64,000 bases of DNA from Streptomyces sp. CB00316 (GCF_001905595.1 NZ_LIXI01000008.1:62001-126000); one strand, 5' to 3'; shown: positions 1 through 9,140, counted from the first letter of the stretch. The notes: generated by a model not told the origin, from the sequence alone. Made by a program: numbers and translations.

Positions 1-1328
1 ACCAGGGCGAGCCTGGCGTAACGATCGGCCTGTTCGGGGTCGTTGGCGATGAAGCAGGCCGAGGCGAGCGAGATGTAGTCGAAGATCCTGGAGCGCTGCC
101 GCCCGTTGACGCGCAACTCCAGGGCCTGTTTGGCGTGGCGCTGCGCGATGGACGCGGCCGCCGGGTCGTGCTCGGCCAGGGTGCGGAACGCCAGGGCCTG
201 CATGCCGTGCAGGTCGGCCTCGTCGAACATTTGCATCCAGCTCGGCGCCGGTACGTCGCCCTTGTCCGAGACGAAGAGCTCCTCGGCCTCACCGAGGGTG
301 CGCCGCATGGCCTGGCCCTTGCCCATCGCCGCCTGCGCCCAGGCCTCGATGGTGCGCAGCATCGCCTGCGTACGGGGCAGGGTCTCATCGCCCGAGCCGG
401 ATTTCGCCAGCTTCATCAGGTCGAGGGCGTCGTCGGGGCGGCCCAGGTGGACCATCTGGCGTGCGGCGCGGGAGAGCGCCTCACCGGCGCGTGGCCGGTC
501 GCCGCCCTCCCTGGCCGCGTGGGCGGCGATGACGAAGTACTTCTGGGCGGTGGGTTCGAGGCCGACGTCGTGGGACATCCAGCCCGCGAGTACGGCGAGG
601 TTGGCTGCGACGCCCCACAGGCGGCGCTGGAGATGGTCGGGGTGGCGGTAGGCGAGCATGCCGCCCACCTCGTTGAGCTGGCCCACGACGGCCTTGCGCT
701 GGAGGCCGCCGCCGCGGGAGGCGTCCCAGGCGCGGAACACCTCGACCGAGTGCTCCAGGGCCTCGATCTCCTCGGAGCCCACGGGCGCGGCCTCGTACCG
801 GTCGAAACCGGCGGGGTCGGCGTGCTGAGGGGCGTTGGCGCGTGGCGCGTCGGCCGTGGAAGCGGGGCTGCTGCGCAGCCATTCGTACATGGGGCCGGCG
901 ATGGTTGAGCCGGCGGCGAGCGCGGCGCCCGCGCCCACCATGCCGCGTCGGTTGAGCATGAGGTCCATTCCCGTGAATTCGGTGAGGACCGCTGCCGTCC
1001 GTTCGGGCGCCCACGGCAGTTGATCGGGGTCGTGTTCCTTCCCCGCGTCACGCCGTTTCCCCACACGCCCGCGCCGGCCGAACCCGAGGTCCTCGATGGT
1101 CACGACACGGCCGAGCCGCTCGGTGAACAGGGCTGCCAGCACTTCGGGCACGGGATCACGGGGGGATTCCCCCATGTCGATCCAGCGCCTGACCCGCGAG
1201 GTGTCGGTGGCCAGCTGCGGGTGGCCCATGGCCGCCGCCTGCCGGTTCACCATTCTCGCGAGTTCGCCCTTGGACCAGCCGGCCAGGCCGAACAGGTCAG
1301 AAAGGCGGGTGTTGGGTTCTCCGGTCAC
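1..1328 (-). CDS. NsdA-like regulatory protein, C-terminus cut by window edge
   Basis: The GTG start at 1328 follows a GGGGGC ribosome site, and 442 codons are readable before the window ends. The N-terminus (TRLSDLFGLAGWSKGELARM, then a TSRVRRWIDMG segment) is the winged/XRE-like head typical of the Streptomyces NsdA family, which represses differentiation and antibiotic production in S. coelicolor. Around residues 115-135 comes the LNRRGMVGAGAALAAG segment common in these proteins, followed by an all-helical TPR-like region rich in Ala and Leu. It should act in the cytoplasm as a regulator. NsdA has several paralogues per genome, so this may be a paralogue rather than NsdA itself. The neighbouring phosphotransferase is divergent. 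Confidence 0.8.
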   Translation of the reverse strand, partial: MTGEPNTRLSDLFGLAGWSKGELARMVNRQAAAMGHPQLATDTSRVRRWIDMGESPRDPVPEVLAALFTERLGRVVTIEDLGFGRRGRVGKRRDAGKEHDPDQLPWAPERTAAVLTEFTGMDLMLNRRGMVGAGAALAAGSTIAGPMYEWLRSSPASTADAPRANAPQHADPAGFDRYEAAPVGSEEIEALEHSVEVFRAWDASRGGGLQRKAVVGQLNEVGGMLAYRHPDHLQRRLWGVAANLAVLAGWMSHDVGLEPTAQKYFVIAAHAAREGGDRPRAGEALSRAARQMVHLGRPDDALDLMKLAKSGSGDETLPRTQAMLRTIEAWAQAAMGKGQAMRRTLGEAEELFVSDKGDVPAPSWMQMFDEADLHGMQALAFRTLAEHDPAAASIAQRHAKQALELRVNGRQRSRIFDYISLASACFIANDPEQADRYARLAL

Positions 1329-1559
1329 GTCAAGCCCCCAGGTTCTCGGCTGACTTGACACTAACCCCCTGTCAGATGCGCTGTGACTATTCGCCAGGGT
1401 TCGCCAGGGTCCGCCAGATGGTCTGCCACCCGTGACCCGGTGTCAGGTAGGAAAGCGCCACCCCGCCCGGCAGCCCTAGGTACTCCCCAGGGTGCCGAAC
1501 GGCCGTCGGCCGGGTTGGCGCACGTGACTTGTCGGCGCACGAAGGGATCTGTCTCGCCC

Positions 1560-2696
1560 ATGTACACAGCATCGTCCTCCGTGTCCGCCCCGCCCCGGCC
1601 GCTTCGCCCCATGGGGACGGGCGGCGGGCCGTATCTCGCCCCCCACGCCGGTGCGCCGGCGCAGGGTCTGGGCCGGACCCGGCGGGCGGCGGGACCGGGG
1701 GCAGGACCTCTCAGCGGAAGAATCGACCTCTCCGGGCCGCAGGGGGCGCAGGTGCGGATGGCCATCGCCTCCGTGCAACGCATCTGCCCCGAGTTCAACC
1801 CGGTCCAGGTGCTGCGGCGCAGCGGCCGTTCGGTCCTGATCGTGGGCACCACCGGGCGGGCCACCGCCGTGGCGAAGTGTTTACTGGACCACTCCCCCGC
1901 CTGGACGGAGCGGTTCCAGCACGAGATAGCGGCGTACCGCGCGTTCGTCCGGCACCGGCCCCCGGTTCGGGTGCCCCGGCTGATCGCGGCGGACCCGGAG
2001 AACTGCACACTGGTGATCGAGCGGATGCCCGGCCGGGTGGCGGCGCTGACCCGGCACCCGGCGGAGGCGCCGCCGCGGGCCGACATCCGTGCGGCACTCG
2101 GCGCGATCGCCCGGGTGAACGCCTGGCGGCCGCCACCCGGGCTGTTCGAGGCGCCGCTCGACTACGCCTCCCGGATCGCTCGCTACCACGAGCTCGGCCT
2201 GTTCACCGACCGCGACCTGGGCGACCTGCAGAAGCTGCTGCACGGTCTGGCCCAGGCGGGCGGCCGCCAGGGCATGGGCCAGTTCTGTCACGGCGACGCG
2301 CTGCTCTCCAACATCCTGCTGTCCCCGACCGGGCCGGTGCTGGTCGACTGGGAGCACGCGGGCTGGTATCTACCGGGCTACGACCTGGCGACCCTGTGGG
2401 CGGTGCTCGGTGACGCCCCGGTGGCGCGACGGCAGATCAGCCAGCTGGCACAGGCCAGGGGGCCGGCCGCCCGGGACGCGTTCCTGGTGAACCTGATGCT
2501 CGTCCTGACCCGGGAGATCCGTAACTACGAGACGGCCGTGCAGCGCACCATGCGCGAGGCGCCCGCGGCGGGCACGGTCCAGGACCGGCCGGGTGCGCTC
2601 TCCTCGGGCGAGGAGCAGCGGCTGCTGCTGCGCAGGCTGCACGACGACTGCGCGATGGCTCGGCGGGCGGTGCGGGCGGCGGTCGGGACGCGCTGA
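1560..2696 (+). CDS. Aminoglycoside-phosphotransferase (APH) family kinase
   Basis: The 378-residue protein starts at ATG 1560, preceded by an AAGGGA ribosome site. The frame stays open upstream to 1383, but that part is low-complexity and not convincing. The first ~60 residues are Pro/Gly/Ala rich. The APH/choline-kinase fold follows, with the catalytic loop CHGDALLSNILL (His244, Asp246, Asn in register) and the metal-binding VLVDWEHAGW. An N-lobe ERMPG hinge is also visible. It probably phosphorylates a small molecule or sugar; the substrate cannot be told from sequence, and an antibiotic-resistance role is only one possibility. Two strong hairpins lie immediately downstream. Confidence 0.85.
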   Translation: MYTASSSVSAPPRPLRPMGTGGGPYLAPHAGAPAQGLGRTRRAAGPGAGPLSGRIDLSGPQGAQVRMAIASVQRICPEFNPVQVLRRSGRSVLIVGTTGRATAVAKCLLDHSPAWTERFQHEIAAYRAFVRHRPPVRVPRLIAADPENCTLVIERMPGRVAALTRHPAEAPPRADIRAALGAIARVNAWRPPPGLFEAPLDYASRIARYHELGLFTDRDLGDLQKLLHGLAQAGGRQGMGQFCHGDALLSNILLSPTGPVLVDWEHAGWYLPGYDLATLWAVLGDAPVARRQISQLAQARGPAARDAFLVNLMLVLTREIRNYETAVQRTMREAPAAGTVQDRPGALSSGEEQRLLLRRLHDDCAMARRAVRAAVGTR

Positions 2697-2728
2697 TCGC
2701 GCGTGATCAGCGCCGCCGGCGCGGCCGC

Positions 2729-2777
2729 GTGGGTCTTCGGGGGCAGGCGGGTGCGCCGCCTGCCCCCGAAGACCCAC
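2729..2777 (+). terminator. Strong hairpin terminator after the APH-like gene
   Basis: A perfect 22-bp inverted repeat (2729-2750 and 2756-2777) with a 5-nt loop lies 33 bp after the stop of the APH-like gene. There is no U tract, as is usual for Streptomyces terminators. It probably acts in both directions. Confidence 0.85.
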
Positions 2778-2800
2778 GAAGAGACCACTGTGTAAAGGGA

Positions 2801-2844
2801 GCGCGCTGCGGGACCGGTGCCGACACACCGGTCCCGCAGCGCGC
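2801..2844 (-). terminator. Second hairpin terminator between convergent units
   Basis: A perfect 19-bp inverted repeat (2801-2819 and 2826-2844) with a 6-nt loop sits back to back with the preceding hairpin. It faces the decayed minus-strand gene at 2850-3234 and presumably terminated that gene. Confidence 0.8.
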
Positions 2845-2849
2845 TGTTC

Positions 2850-3234
2850 CGCGTTCCGCCCCTCGCCGAGCAGACGGGCGCGCCGTTCCTTGCCGGGCGC
2901 GTCGAAGCTCAGGCCGTTCTCGTCGAGGGCGTCGAAGACGCTGATCCAGGCCCCCGGACCGGGCCGTCCGGGGCGAGCCCGTTCCAGGTGCTGGAGAGGT
3001 CGTCGAAGCGGTTGTGGGCGATCTCCACCTGCTCACCCTCGAAGCGGCACCCGTGCAGCCAGGCCGGGCGGGAGCCCCTCACCCCGAAGTCGAACAAGGC
3101 GTCATCGCGCCAGAGCCACGCGAAGGCCCGCCCGGCGGTCTCGGCACCCCCCACAGGGCGCGTCCCCGCGTGACGGGGCACTGACTCTGCGGCACCACGT
3201 GGCCCTCCCCGGGTGAGGCGCGCCACGAGACCCA
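2850..3234 (-). pseudogene. Frameshifted hypothetical gene
   Basis: On the minus strand one frame reads a protein-like segment with RAFAWLWRDDALFDFGVRG and WNGLAPDGPV. It then shifts near 2960-2975, in a G/C-rich run, into a second frame reading AWISVFDALDENGLSFD and RRARLLGEGRNAEQRA. Joined, the two make a plausible C-terminal ~110 residues of a single protein. The second frame has no stop before the hairpin at 2801-2844, so the natural end is also lost. I do not recognise the family. It could instead be a sequencing error in a live gene. Codon usage is typical of the genome. Confidence 0.45.
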
Positions 3235-3502
3235 CGTCACCTACGAACCACGGTAGTGGGTGTTAGTCCTTCCCCGCGGCGCCGCGAGACACCCAAAGCA
3301 GGTATTCCCCGCATTCTCCTATCAAAGCTAGTAAATGGGGTCATTGCCTCCTGTCCAGGCGGCCGCTAACCATGGATCTCGGCAAGCACCGAGACCGAGC
3401 CTGCGACGAGCGCCCACCGGCGGTCGGCAGCCCGTCCCCCTCGGTCTCCGCTCACGCGGCCACAGGCCGCGGACCCCCGTCCCCAAAAGGAAGAGCTCAC
3501 GC

Positions 3503-4213
3503 ATGCCCGGCACCATCCGCATCACCCGCTCCCACAAGCTCGCCACCGCCGTGCTCGTCGCGGCCGGTTCCGTCACGGCCATCGTCGCGACCGGCGGGCA
3601 GAGCGACGCACAGCCCGCCGCGGCCAAGACCTCCATCGCCGCGGAGAAGGTCGCCGGTGTCCCCACGGCGAAGGAAGCCGCGGCCAAGAAGGCCGCCCAG
3701 GAGACCGCCGCGAAGAAGGCCGCCGCCGCGGCCACGGCGAAGAAGGCTGTGGCGGAGCGCAAGGCCGCCGCGGAGAAGGCTGTGACCGACCGGAAGGCCG
3801 CGGCGAAGAAGTCCGCCGAGAAGGCGCGCTCCGAGAAGCAGGCCGCCAACCGCTCCACCGAGCGCAAGGCCGTCGCCGCACCCAAGCAGTACAAGAACAA
3901 CCTCGACGGCTGGATACGCGAGTCGCTCGACATCATGAAGAAGAAGAACATCCCCGGCTCCTACGAGGGGCTGCACCGCAACATCATGCGCGAGTCCAGC
4001 GGCAACCCGAACGCCGTCAACGACTGGGACATCAACGCGCAGAACGGCATTCCCTCCAAGGGCCTGCTCCAGGTGATCCAGCCGACCTTCGACGCCTACC
4101 ACGTCAACGGCACCCCGAAGAAGCTCACCGACCCGGTCGCCAACATCACCGCCGCCGCCAACTACGCCGCGGACAAGTACGGCTCGATCGACAACGTCGA
4201 CTCCGCGTACTGA
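3503..4213 (+). CDS. Secreted lysozyme-fold (SLT/transglycosylase-like) cell-wall hydrolase
   Basis: The protein has 236 residues from ATG 3503, after an AAGGAAG ribosome site. A signal peptide covers about residues 1-38 (basic HKLAT then a hydrophobic AVLVAAGSVTAIVA run). Residues 45-125 are an Ala/Lys/Glu-rich coiled linker of repeated AAKKAA-type heptads, likely wall-spanning. The last ~100 residues are a lysozyme-like domain: the IMRESSGNPNAVN segment carries the catalytic Glu, followed by GLLQVIQPTFDAYH and NITAAANYAADKYGS, the usual order of SLT muramidases. It should cleave peptidoglycan glycan strands outside the cell. The 267 bp upstream, back to 3236, look like a long structured leader; a cyclic-di-AMP riboswitch, common before such genes, was not clearly recognised. 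Confidence 0.85.
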   Translation: MPGTIRITRSHKLATAVLVAAGSVTAIVATGGQSDAQPAAAKTSIAAEKVAGVPTAKEAAAKKAAQETAAKKAAAAATAKKAVAERKAAAEKAVTDRKAAAKKSAEKARSEKQAANRSTERKAVAAPKQYKNNLDGWIRESLDIMKKKNIPGSYEGLHRNIMRESSGNPNAVNDWDINAQNGIPSKGLLQVIQPTFDAYHVNGTPKKLTDPVANITAAANYAADKYGSIDNVDSAY

Positions 4214-4288
4214 GACCCGGCATACCGGGACTCGGCCGACGGAGACTCGGCCCACTGAGACTCGGGGCGGGACTCGGCGTACCGAGTC
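4212..4288. repeat. 15-bp imperfect tandem repeat after the hydrolase gene
   Basis: Units beginning GAGACCCGG, GGGACTCGG, GAGACTCGG and GAGACTCGG start at 4212, 4227, 4242 and 4257, exactly 15 bp apart, with a fifth offset copy at 4269. The array starts on the stop codon and ends in a small hairpin (7-bp stem, 4271-4288), so it may serve as a terminator. The rest of the gap to 4453 shows nothing clear. Confidence 0.6.
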
Positions 4289-4453
4289 GAGTCCGCCGGC
4301 TGAGCGGACCGCCACCGAACGGACACAGATCAGACCGCGATTATCCGACTAATCGCCCTGGTGCGTGCCCCGGTTGGCCGAAGGGTAGAGCTGGCGCGGA
4401 CACCACTGGTCCGCGCGCTCGCCGCGCGGAGGCTTCGGAAAGGCCTGACGCAC

Positions 4454-6667
4454 ATGGCACAGCCCTTCTCACTGCCAAACTTCTATGTTCCGTATCCGGC
4501 GCGGCTCAACCCTCATGTCGAGGCGGCACGGACGCACACGCGTCAGTGGGCGCGGGGCATGGGGATGCTGGAGGGATCCGGCATCTGGGAGGAGAAGGAC
4601 CTGGAGGCGCACGACTACGCCCTGCTCTGCGCCTACACCCACCCCGACTGCTCGGCCGAGGCGCTGTCCCTGGTCACCGACTGGTACGTCTGGGTCTTCT
4701 TCTTCGACGACCACTTCCTGGAGCTGTTCAAGCGCACGCCCGACCGTGAGGGCGCCAAGCGGTATCTGGACCGGTTGCCCGCCTTCATGCCGATGGAGCG
4801 CGGGGCCGCGACCCCCGAGCCGGAGAACCCCGTCGAGGCGGGCCTCGCCGATCTGTGGGCGCGGACGGTCCCCGCGATGTCGGACGCCTGGCGGGCCCGG
4901 TTCGCGGAGGCGACGGAGAACCTGCTCAACGAGTCGATGTGGGAGCTCTCCAACATCAACGAGGGCCGCATCGCCAACCCCGTCGAGTACATCGAGATGC
5001 GCCGTAAGGTCGGCGGCGCCCCCTGGTCGGCCGGACTGGTGGAGTACGCGGCCGGCGCGGAGGTGCCCGCCCAGGTGGCCGACGCCCGCCCGCTGCGGGT
5101 GCTGCGCGACGCCTTCTCCGACGGGGTGCACCTGCGCAACGACCTCTTCTCGTACCAGCGCGAGGTCGAGGAGGAGGGTGAGAACAGCAACGGGGTCCTC
5201 GTCCTGGAGAAGTTCCTCGGCTGCTCCACACAGGAGGCCGCCGAGGCCGTCAACGATCTGCTGACCTCACGGCTTCAGCAGTTCGAGAACACCGTCCTCA
5301 CCGAACTGGGCCCGCTCTGTGCGGAGAAGGGCCTCGACCCGACGCAGACCGCGTCCGTCCTCGCATACGTCAAGGGGCTCCAGGACTGGCAGTCCGGAGG
5401 CCACGAGTGGCACATGCGCTCCAGCCGGTACATGAACGGCGGCGGGGCCGGCGAGGCGGTGGCGGGCTTCGGCATGTCCGCCGCCTCGATCAAGTTCACG
5501 CTGCGTTCGGAGACGGCGCGGGCCCGCAGCCACAGCCACCTGCCGTACCAGCACGTGGGCCCCTCGCTGATCCCCGACCTGAAGCTGCCGTTCGGGACGA
5601 CGCTGAGCCCGCACCTGGAGGGTGCCCGGGTACGGCTGGTCGACTGGGCACGCCGGATGGGCATCCTGGAGGCGCAGCCGGGGGTTTTGGGCTCGCACAT
5701 CTGGGACGAGGAACGGATCATCGCGATCGACCTCCCCCTGTGCGCGGCGGGGCTGCATCCGGACGCGACGCCGGACGAGCTGGACCTCTCCTCGGGATGG
5801 CTGGCCTGGGGCACGTACGGCGACGACTGGTTCCCCGTGGTGCACGGGCGGGCCAGGGATCTGGCAGGGGCTCGGCTGGCCAATGAGCGGCTCTCGCTGT
5901 TCATGCCGCTGGACGGCGAGTCCTTCCCCGAGCCGGTGAACGCGCTGGAGCGGTCGCTGGGCGATCTGTGGCGCAGGACGGCCGCGCCGATGGACCTGGG
6001 CGCACGGCGCACCTTCCGGGGCGCGGTCGAGTCGATGACCGAGAGCTGGCTGTGGGAATTGGCCAACCAGGCGCAGAACCGTATCCCCGATCCGGTCGAC
6101 TATGTTGAGATGCGGCGGGCCACCTTCGGCTCGAACCTGACGATGAGCCTGTGCCGGCTCGGCCACGGCAGGAAGGTGCCGGACGCGATCTACCGCAGCG
6201 GCCCGATGCAGTCGCTGGAGAACGCCGCGGCGGACTACGCGTGCCTGCTGAACGACCTGTTCTCGTACCAGAAGGAGATCGAGTACGAGGGTGAGGTGCA
6301 CAACGGCGTCCTGGTCGTGCAGAACTTCTTCGGGGTCGACTATCCGACTGGCGTGGCGATCGTGCACGACCTGATGAAGTCGCGACTGCGGCAGTTCCTG
6401 CATGTGGCGGAGGTCGAACTTCCCGTGCTGTACGACGACTTCGGCCTGGACGCCGAGGCGCGGGAGGTGCTGGCGGGCTATGTGCTGGAGCTCAAGCACT
6501 GGATCGCGGGCATCCTGATCTGGCACCGGGGCTGCCGCCGGTACCGCGAGGAGGACCTGAGGCGCGGGCATGGTGCCCCCTGGCACCTCAGCGGTCCCAC
6601 GGGGCTCGGCACCTCGGCGGCGCAGGTGACGCGGTTGATGGCCGAGCTCGCGGGCAGCAGGGCGTAG
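4454..6667 (+). CDS. geoA: Geosmin synthase (bifunctional germacradienol/geosmin synthase)
   Basis: The 737-residue protein converts farnesyl diphosphate to geosmin, the earthy odorant. The ATG at 4454 (MAQPF) is the family's usual start and follows a GGAAAGG ribosome site. The N-terminal class I terpene cyclase domain has the metal motif DDHFLE at 85-90 and the NSE triad in NDLFSYQRE (Asn229, Ser233, Glu237), positions matching the S. coelicolor enzyme. The C-terminal domain (from about residue 385) carries the diverged DDWFPV motif at 457-462 and a second NDLFSYQKE. Both active sites look intact and the length is normal. It stands alone as a single-gene unit with terminators behind it. Confidence 0.97.
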   Translation: MAQPFSLPNFYVPYPARLNPHVEAARTHTRQWARGMGMLEGSGIWEEKDLEAHDYALLCAYTHPDCSAEALSLVTDWYVWVFFFDDHFLELFKRTPDREGAKRYLDRLPAFMPMERGAATPEPENPVEAGLADLWARTVPAMSDAWRARFAEATENLLNESMWELSNINEGRIANPVEYIEMRRKVGGAPWSAGLVEYAAGAEVPAQVADARPLRVLRDAFSDGVHLRNDLFSYQREVEEEGENSNGVLVLEKFLGCSTQEAAEAVNDLLTSRLQQFENTVLTELGPLCAEKGLDPTQTASVLAYVKGLQDWQSGGHEWHMRSSRYMNGGGAGEAVAGFGMSAASIKFTLRSETARARSHSHLPYQHVGPSLIPDLKLPFGTTLSPHLEGARVRLVDWARRMGILEAQPGVLGSHIWDEERIIAIDLPLCAAGLHPDATPDELDLSSGWLAWGTYGDDWFPVVHGRARDLAGARLANERLSLFMPLDGESFPEPVNALERSLGDLWRRTAAPMDLGARRTFRGAVESMTESWLWELANQAQNRIPDPVDYVEMRRATFGSNLTMSLCRLGHGRKVPDAIYRSGPMQSLENAAADYACLLNDLFSYQKEIEYEGEVHNGVLVVQNFFGVDYPTGVAIVHDLMKSRLRQFLHVAEVELPVLYDDFGLDAEAREVLAGYVLELKHWIAGILIWHRGCRRYREEDLRRGHGAPWHLSGPTGLGTSAAQVTRLMAELAGSRA

Positions 6668-6668
6668 T

Positions 6669-6755
6669 CCCGCACCCGCGCCAGGGGGGTGCGGGCGTCA
6701 CCGATCCAGGCCGGCCCCGGCCCGTCGCGCGGTTCTCGTGACGGGCCGGGGCCGG
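6669..6755 (+). terminator. Double hairpin terminator after geoA
   Basis: Two inverted repeats follow the stop codon: a 9-bp stem (6669-6677 with 6687-6695) and a perfect 16-bp stem (6711-6726 with 6740-6755) with a 13-nt loop. Confidence 0.8.
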
Positions 6756-6779
6756 ATGCGCTGGGGCCGGATGCGCGGC

Positions 6780-6805
6780 AGGCCGCCCGCATATGCGGGC
6801 GGCCT
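6780..6805 (-). terminator. 26-bp perfect palindrome, terminator of the converging gene
   Basis: A perfect palindrome centred on CATATG at 6792/6793 lies 14 bp beyond the stop of the minus-strand gene at 6819, on the side facing geoA. Its position suggests transcription termination. The self-complementary centre would also allow a dimeric protein to bind. Confidence 0.6.
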
Positions 6806-6818
6806 ATGCAGTGACGTT

Positions 6819-7319
6819 TCAGCCCTGCTGGAACAGCTCTGCGGGAAGGGGCTTGAGGAGGGTGTACAGGTCGTCGGTGATGGGCCGGTCCCAGCTGGCG
6901 ATGGTCACGAGCACCCCGTCGCTCCGGTCGAACTGGACGCAGGCGATGCGGCTCTCCGAGAGCTTCACCCGGCGGACGATCAGCAGGTTGTCGCCCTGCA
7001 TCACGGGGACGTCCTCGCTGCTGACGACCTCGACCGGCTCGTCGTTCTCCAGGGCCAGCAGCAGCTGCGCGACCTCGAAGGGAACCTGGCCGTCCTCGGT
7101 CTCGCGGGCGGGCGAACCGGCCGGGAGATTACCGATGATCATGGCCGGGCCGCGGCCGCCGTACAGGTCGTAACGGAGGAAGACGCCCTGACAGCTGCCG
7201 TCGGGCGCGGGGAGCAGACCGGCGCCGAGGTTGCCGGGCCAGTCCCCCGGTTCCATGGCCAGGACATCGAAGTCCGGGCCCGCGGGTGTTGCGGCGCTAC
7301 GGCGGCGGAGGAAGGACAT
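6819..7319 (-). CDS. Conserved hypothetical protein, 166 aa
   Basis: The protein starts with MSFLRRR and is acidic overall. It has no signal peptide or membrane segment, so it is probably cytoplasmic. It contains well-ordered alternating strands and helices (FLRYDLYGGRGPAMIIGNLP, then VRRVKLSESRIACVQFDRSD and ASWDRPITDDLYTLL). I recognise it only as a Streptomyces-type hypothetical with no named domain. No strong ribosome site precedes ATG 7319; the transcript may be leaderless. It converges on geoA across several terminators and is divergent from the gene at 7596. Confidence 0.7.
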   Translation of the reverse strand: MSFLRRRSAATPAGPDFDVLAMEPGDWPGNLGAGLLPAPDGSCQGVFLRYDLYGGRGPAMIIGNLPAGSPARETEDGQVPFEVAQLLLALENDEPVEVVSSEDVPVMQGDNLLIVRRVKLSESRIACVQFDRSDGVLVTIASWDRPITDDLYTLLKPLPAELFQQG

Positions 7320-7393
7320 GCCGCCATGTTACGTGGCCCGGCTCACGTTGCGGAGCGGGGCCCGGGACGGAGCGCCGCCCCGCGGCACCGGCC

Positions 7394-7413
7394 GCCTCCC
7401 GCCGGCGGGAGGC
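7394..7413. repeat. 20-bp perfect palindrome in divergent promoter region
   Basis: GCCTCCCGCC is followed directly by its reverse complement, with no spacer. It lies between the divergent genes at 7319 and 7596 and could be an operator; nothing else was seen in this 276-bp gap. Confidence 0.5.
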
Positions 7414-7595
7414 ACGAGCGGTGCGCCCCCGCGCAGACTCTTCCGCGTGGAATCGGAGCAAGTCCGCCCGCGACGAGGCCTTGTGCCGCATACCGTTGGA
7501 TCACCGCCGCGCCCCGTCCGTCGCGGCAGCGGCGGGTACGGGACGGCGGAACGCCGACAGGACAGGTACGGCGATACGCCGGGAGAGAGGACAGG

Positions 7596-9140
7596 ATGAC
7601 GGTGGAGGGCACAGTGAGCGGGCTGGAAGAGCGGGTGGTGGGGCGCGCGTGGATGGTGCGCCTGGACCCGGCCGACCGGAGAGGTGCGGCGGTACGCGTC
7701 TCGTGCGGCCGTCCGGCCTGCGCCCCCCAGGTTCTGCCCTCCGCCGCCGTCGGCCGCACGGCTGCCGTCGCGCACCTCGCGACACATCTGCGCGCCGCCC
7801 CGGGGCCCCGGCCCGAGGCGTCCTGCGCCTGCCGGGCCGCGGAGTGCCATACGCACGTCCGGGCCGACGGCCCCCGCGACCGCGCCCCGGCCCTGCGGTG
7901 CGGAGGCCCGGTCGTCCTCGCGGTCGTCAACGATCGGCAGGGCCGCTGGTGGCAGGCGCTGGAGTGCTGCGCACGCTGTGCGGCCGCCCACCCCTCGGCG
8001 AAGATCGTCGCCACCGCCCCTGCCGCCGGCCGGGCCCCCGCGGCGGGGGCACGTGGAGCCGCGGGCCCTCCGCCCGCCCCGGTCGGCCCGCACTTCTCCC
8101 ACGCCTCCTCGTCCCCCGCCCCCGTGCCCCGGGCGGTGCCCGCCCCCCGCCCGAGGCCCCGGCGCAACCGCCGCACCGGGAAGATCGCGCAGCGCTTCGT
8201 GCCGTACGACCTGCACCCCGTCGCCCTGCGCGACGAGCTGATCGAGCTGGGCGATCTCTTCCGCGCCTACCAGCAGCGCCCCGAACCCGATCTGGAGCAG
8301 CTCGCCGACCTCCACGCCCGCAAGGCCAAGGCCTTCCACACGTGGGCGGAGGTCACCGGGGAGACCGAGCTGCGGCTGGACGCACGGCGCGCCGAGCAGG
8401 CGGCCGCTGCCGCCCTCCTCCAGCACCAGCAGCGCACCGGCCAGAGCCCGGTCGGCGAGGGAGAGGTCACCAATCGCCTGCTCCCCGGCCTCACGCAGTG
8501 GGACCACGCGCGGACGGTCCTCGCCCACGTCGCCGAGCACACCCCGCTGCCCGGCCCGGAGGCCCGGCTGATGGCGGTGATGCTGACCCTGCGCTCGGCG
8601 CTCACCGGCATCGGCAATCTGGTGGGGCAGGACGTCAAGGGGCTGCCCCTGACCGAGCCCGAGGAGCTGATCGGACGGCTCGTGGACTCCGGCTGGCTGT
8701 CCATCCCCGGCACCGCCGACGATCTGCTCGCCTCCCGCCCCGAGAGCCCCACCCCGATCACGATCCCGTCCCTGATGCCCGACGACGACGGACGGGGCCC
8801 GTTCGACTTCGGCCGGAAGACGCGTCCCAAGCTCAGCGGATGGGCCCAGAGGGTCGTCGGGGACAAGAAGCTGCGCAAGAAGAAGACCGGTGCCGCCACC
8901 CGGCTACTCGCCCTGGCCCTGGCCGTCCGGACCACGACAGACGGCCGGCTGGGGCCCGAGGGCGAGGGCATCGACCTGGCAATCCTCACCTCCTGGTGCG
9001 CCGTCGAGCCCGACGAACTGGAGCCGCTGGTGGAGCAGCTGACGGCGGCGGACTGGCTGGAGGAAGCCGCAGTCACCGGCGGCCGCCTCACGGGCCGGCT
9101 GGCCGAGCGGGTGCTGCAGGTCAGCTGCCCGCTGCCCTGA
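7596..9140 (+). CDS. Conserved hypothetical with Cys/His-rich N-terminus, 514 aa
   Basis: The ATG at 7596 follows a GGGAGAGAGG ribosome site. Residues 35-135 hold clustered cysteines and histidines (CGRPACAP, CACRAAECHTH, ECCARCAAAH), suggesting zinc binding. A Pro/Ala/Arg-rich disordered linker (about 145-190) follows. A helical C-terminal half then carries a basic patch (KKLRKKKTG) and ends in winged-helix-like segments (PEELIGRLVDSGWLSI; DELEPLVEQLTAADWLEE). The pattern suggests a nucleic-acid-binding cytoplasmic protein, but I know no experimentally defined family. Its length and linker look like other Streptomyces members of this hypothetical group. Confidence 0.7.
   Translation: MTVEGTVSGLEERVVGRAWMVRLDPADRRGAAVRVSCGRPACAPQVLPSAAVGRTAAVAHLATHLRAAPGPRPEASCACRAAECHTHVRADGPRDRAPALRCGGPVVLAVVNDRQGRWWQALECCARCAAAHPSAKIVATAPAAGRAPAAGARGAAGPPPAPVGPHFSHASSSPAPVPRAVPAPRPRPRRNRRTGKIAQRFVPYDLHPVALRDELIELGDLFRAYQQRPEPDLEQLADLHARKAKAFHTWAEVTGETELRLDARRAEQAAAAALLQHQQRTGQSPVGEGEVTNRLLPGLTQWDHARTVLAHVAEHTPLPGPEARLMAVMLTLRSALTGIGNLVGQDVKGLPLTEPEELIGRLVDSGWLSIPGTADDLLASRPESPTPITIPSLMPDDDGRGPFDFGRKTRPKLSGWAQRVVGDKKLRKKKTGAATRLLALALAVRTTTDGRLGPEGEGIDLAILTSWCAVEPDELEPLVEQLTAADWLEEAAVTGGRLTGRLAERVLQVSCPLP

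Noticed and set aside
1560..2696. Aminoglycoside resistance gene
   Set aside because: The APH fold is generic; nothing in the sequence or context indicates an antibiotic substrate.
3236..3502. Possible ydaO (cyclic-di-AMP) riboswitch in the long leader of the lysozyme-fold hydrolase
   Set aside because: Such riboswitches often precede Streptomyces muramidase genes, and the leader holds small hairpins (for example CTCGG...CCGAG at about 3376-3397). However, the conserved ydaO core blocks could not be found in the right order. An Infernal search with RF00379 would decide.
4325..4453. Possible tRNA-like or regulatory RNA before geoA
   Set aside because: Inverted G/C repeats are present (GCGCGGACACC with GGTCCGCGC), but no cloverleaf, T-loop or CCA-adjacent pattern fits.
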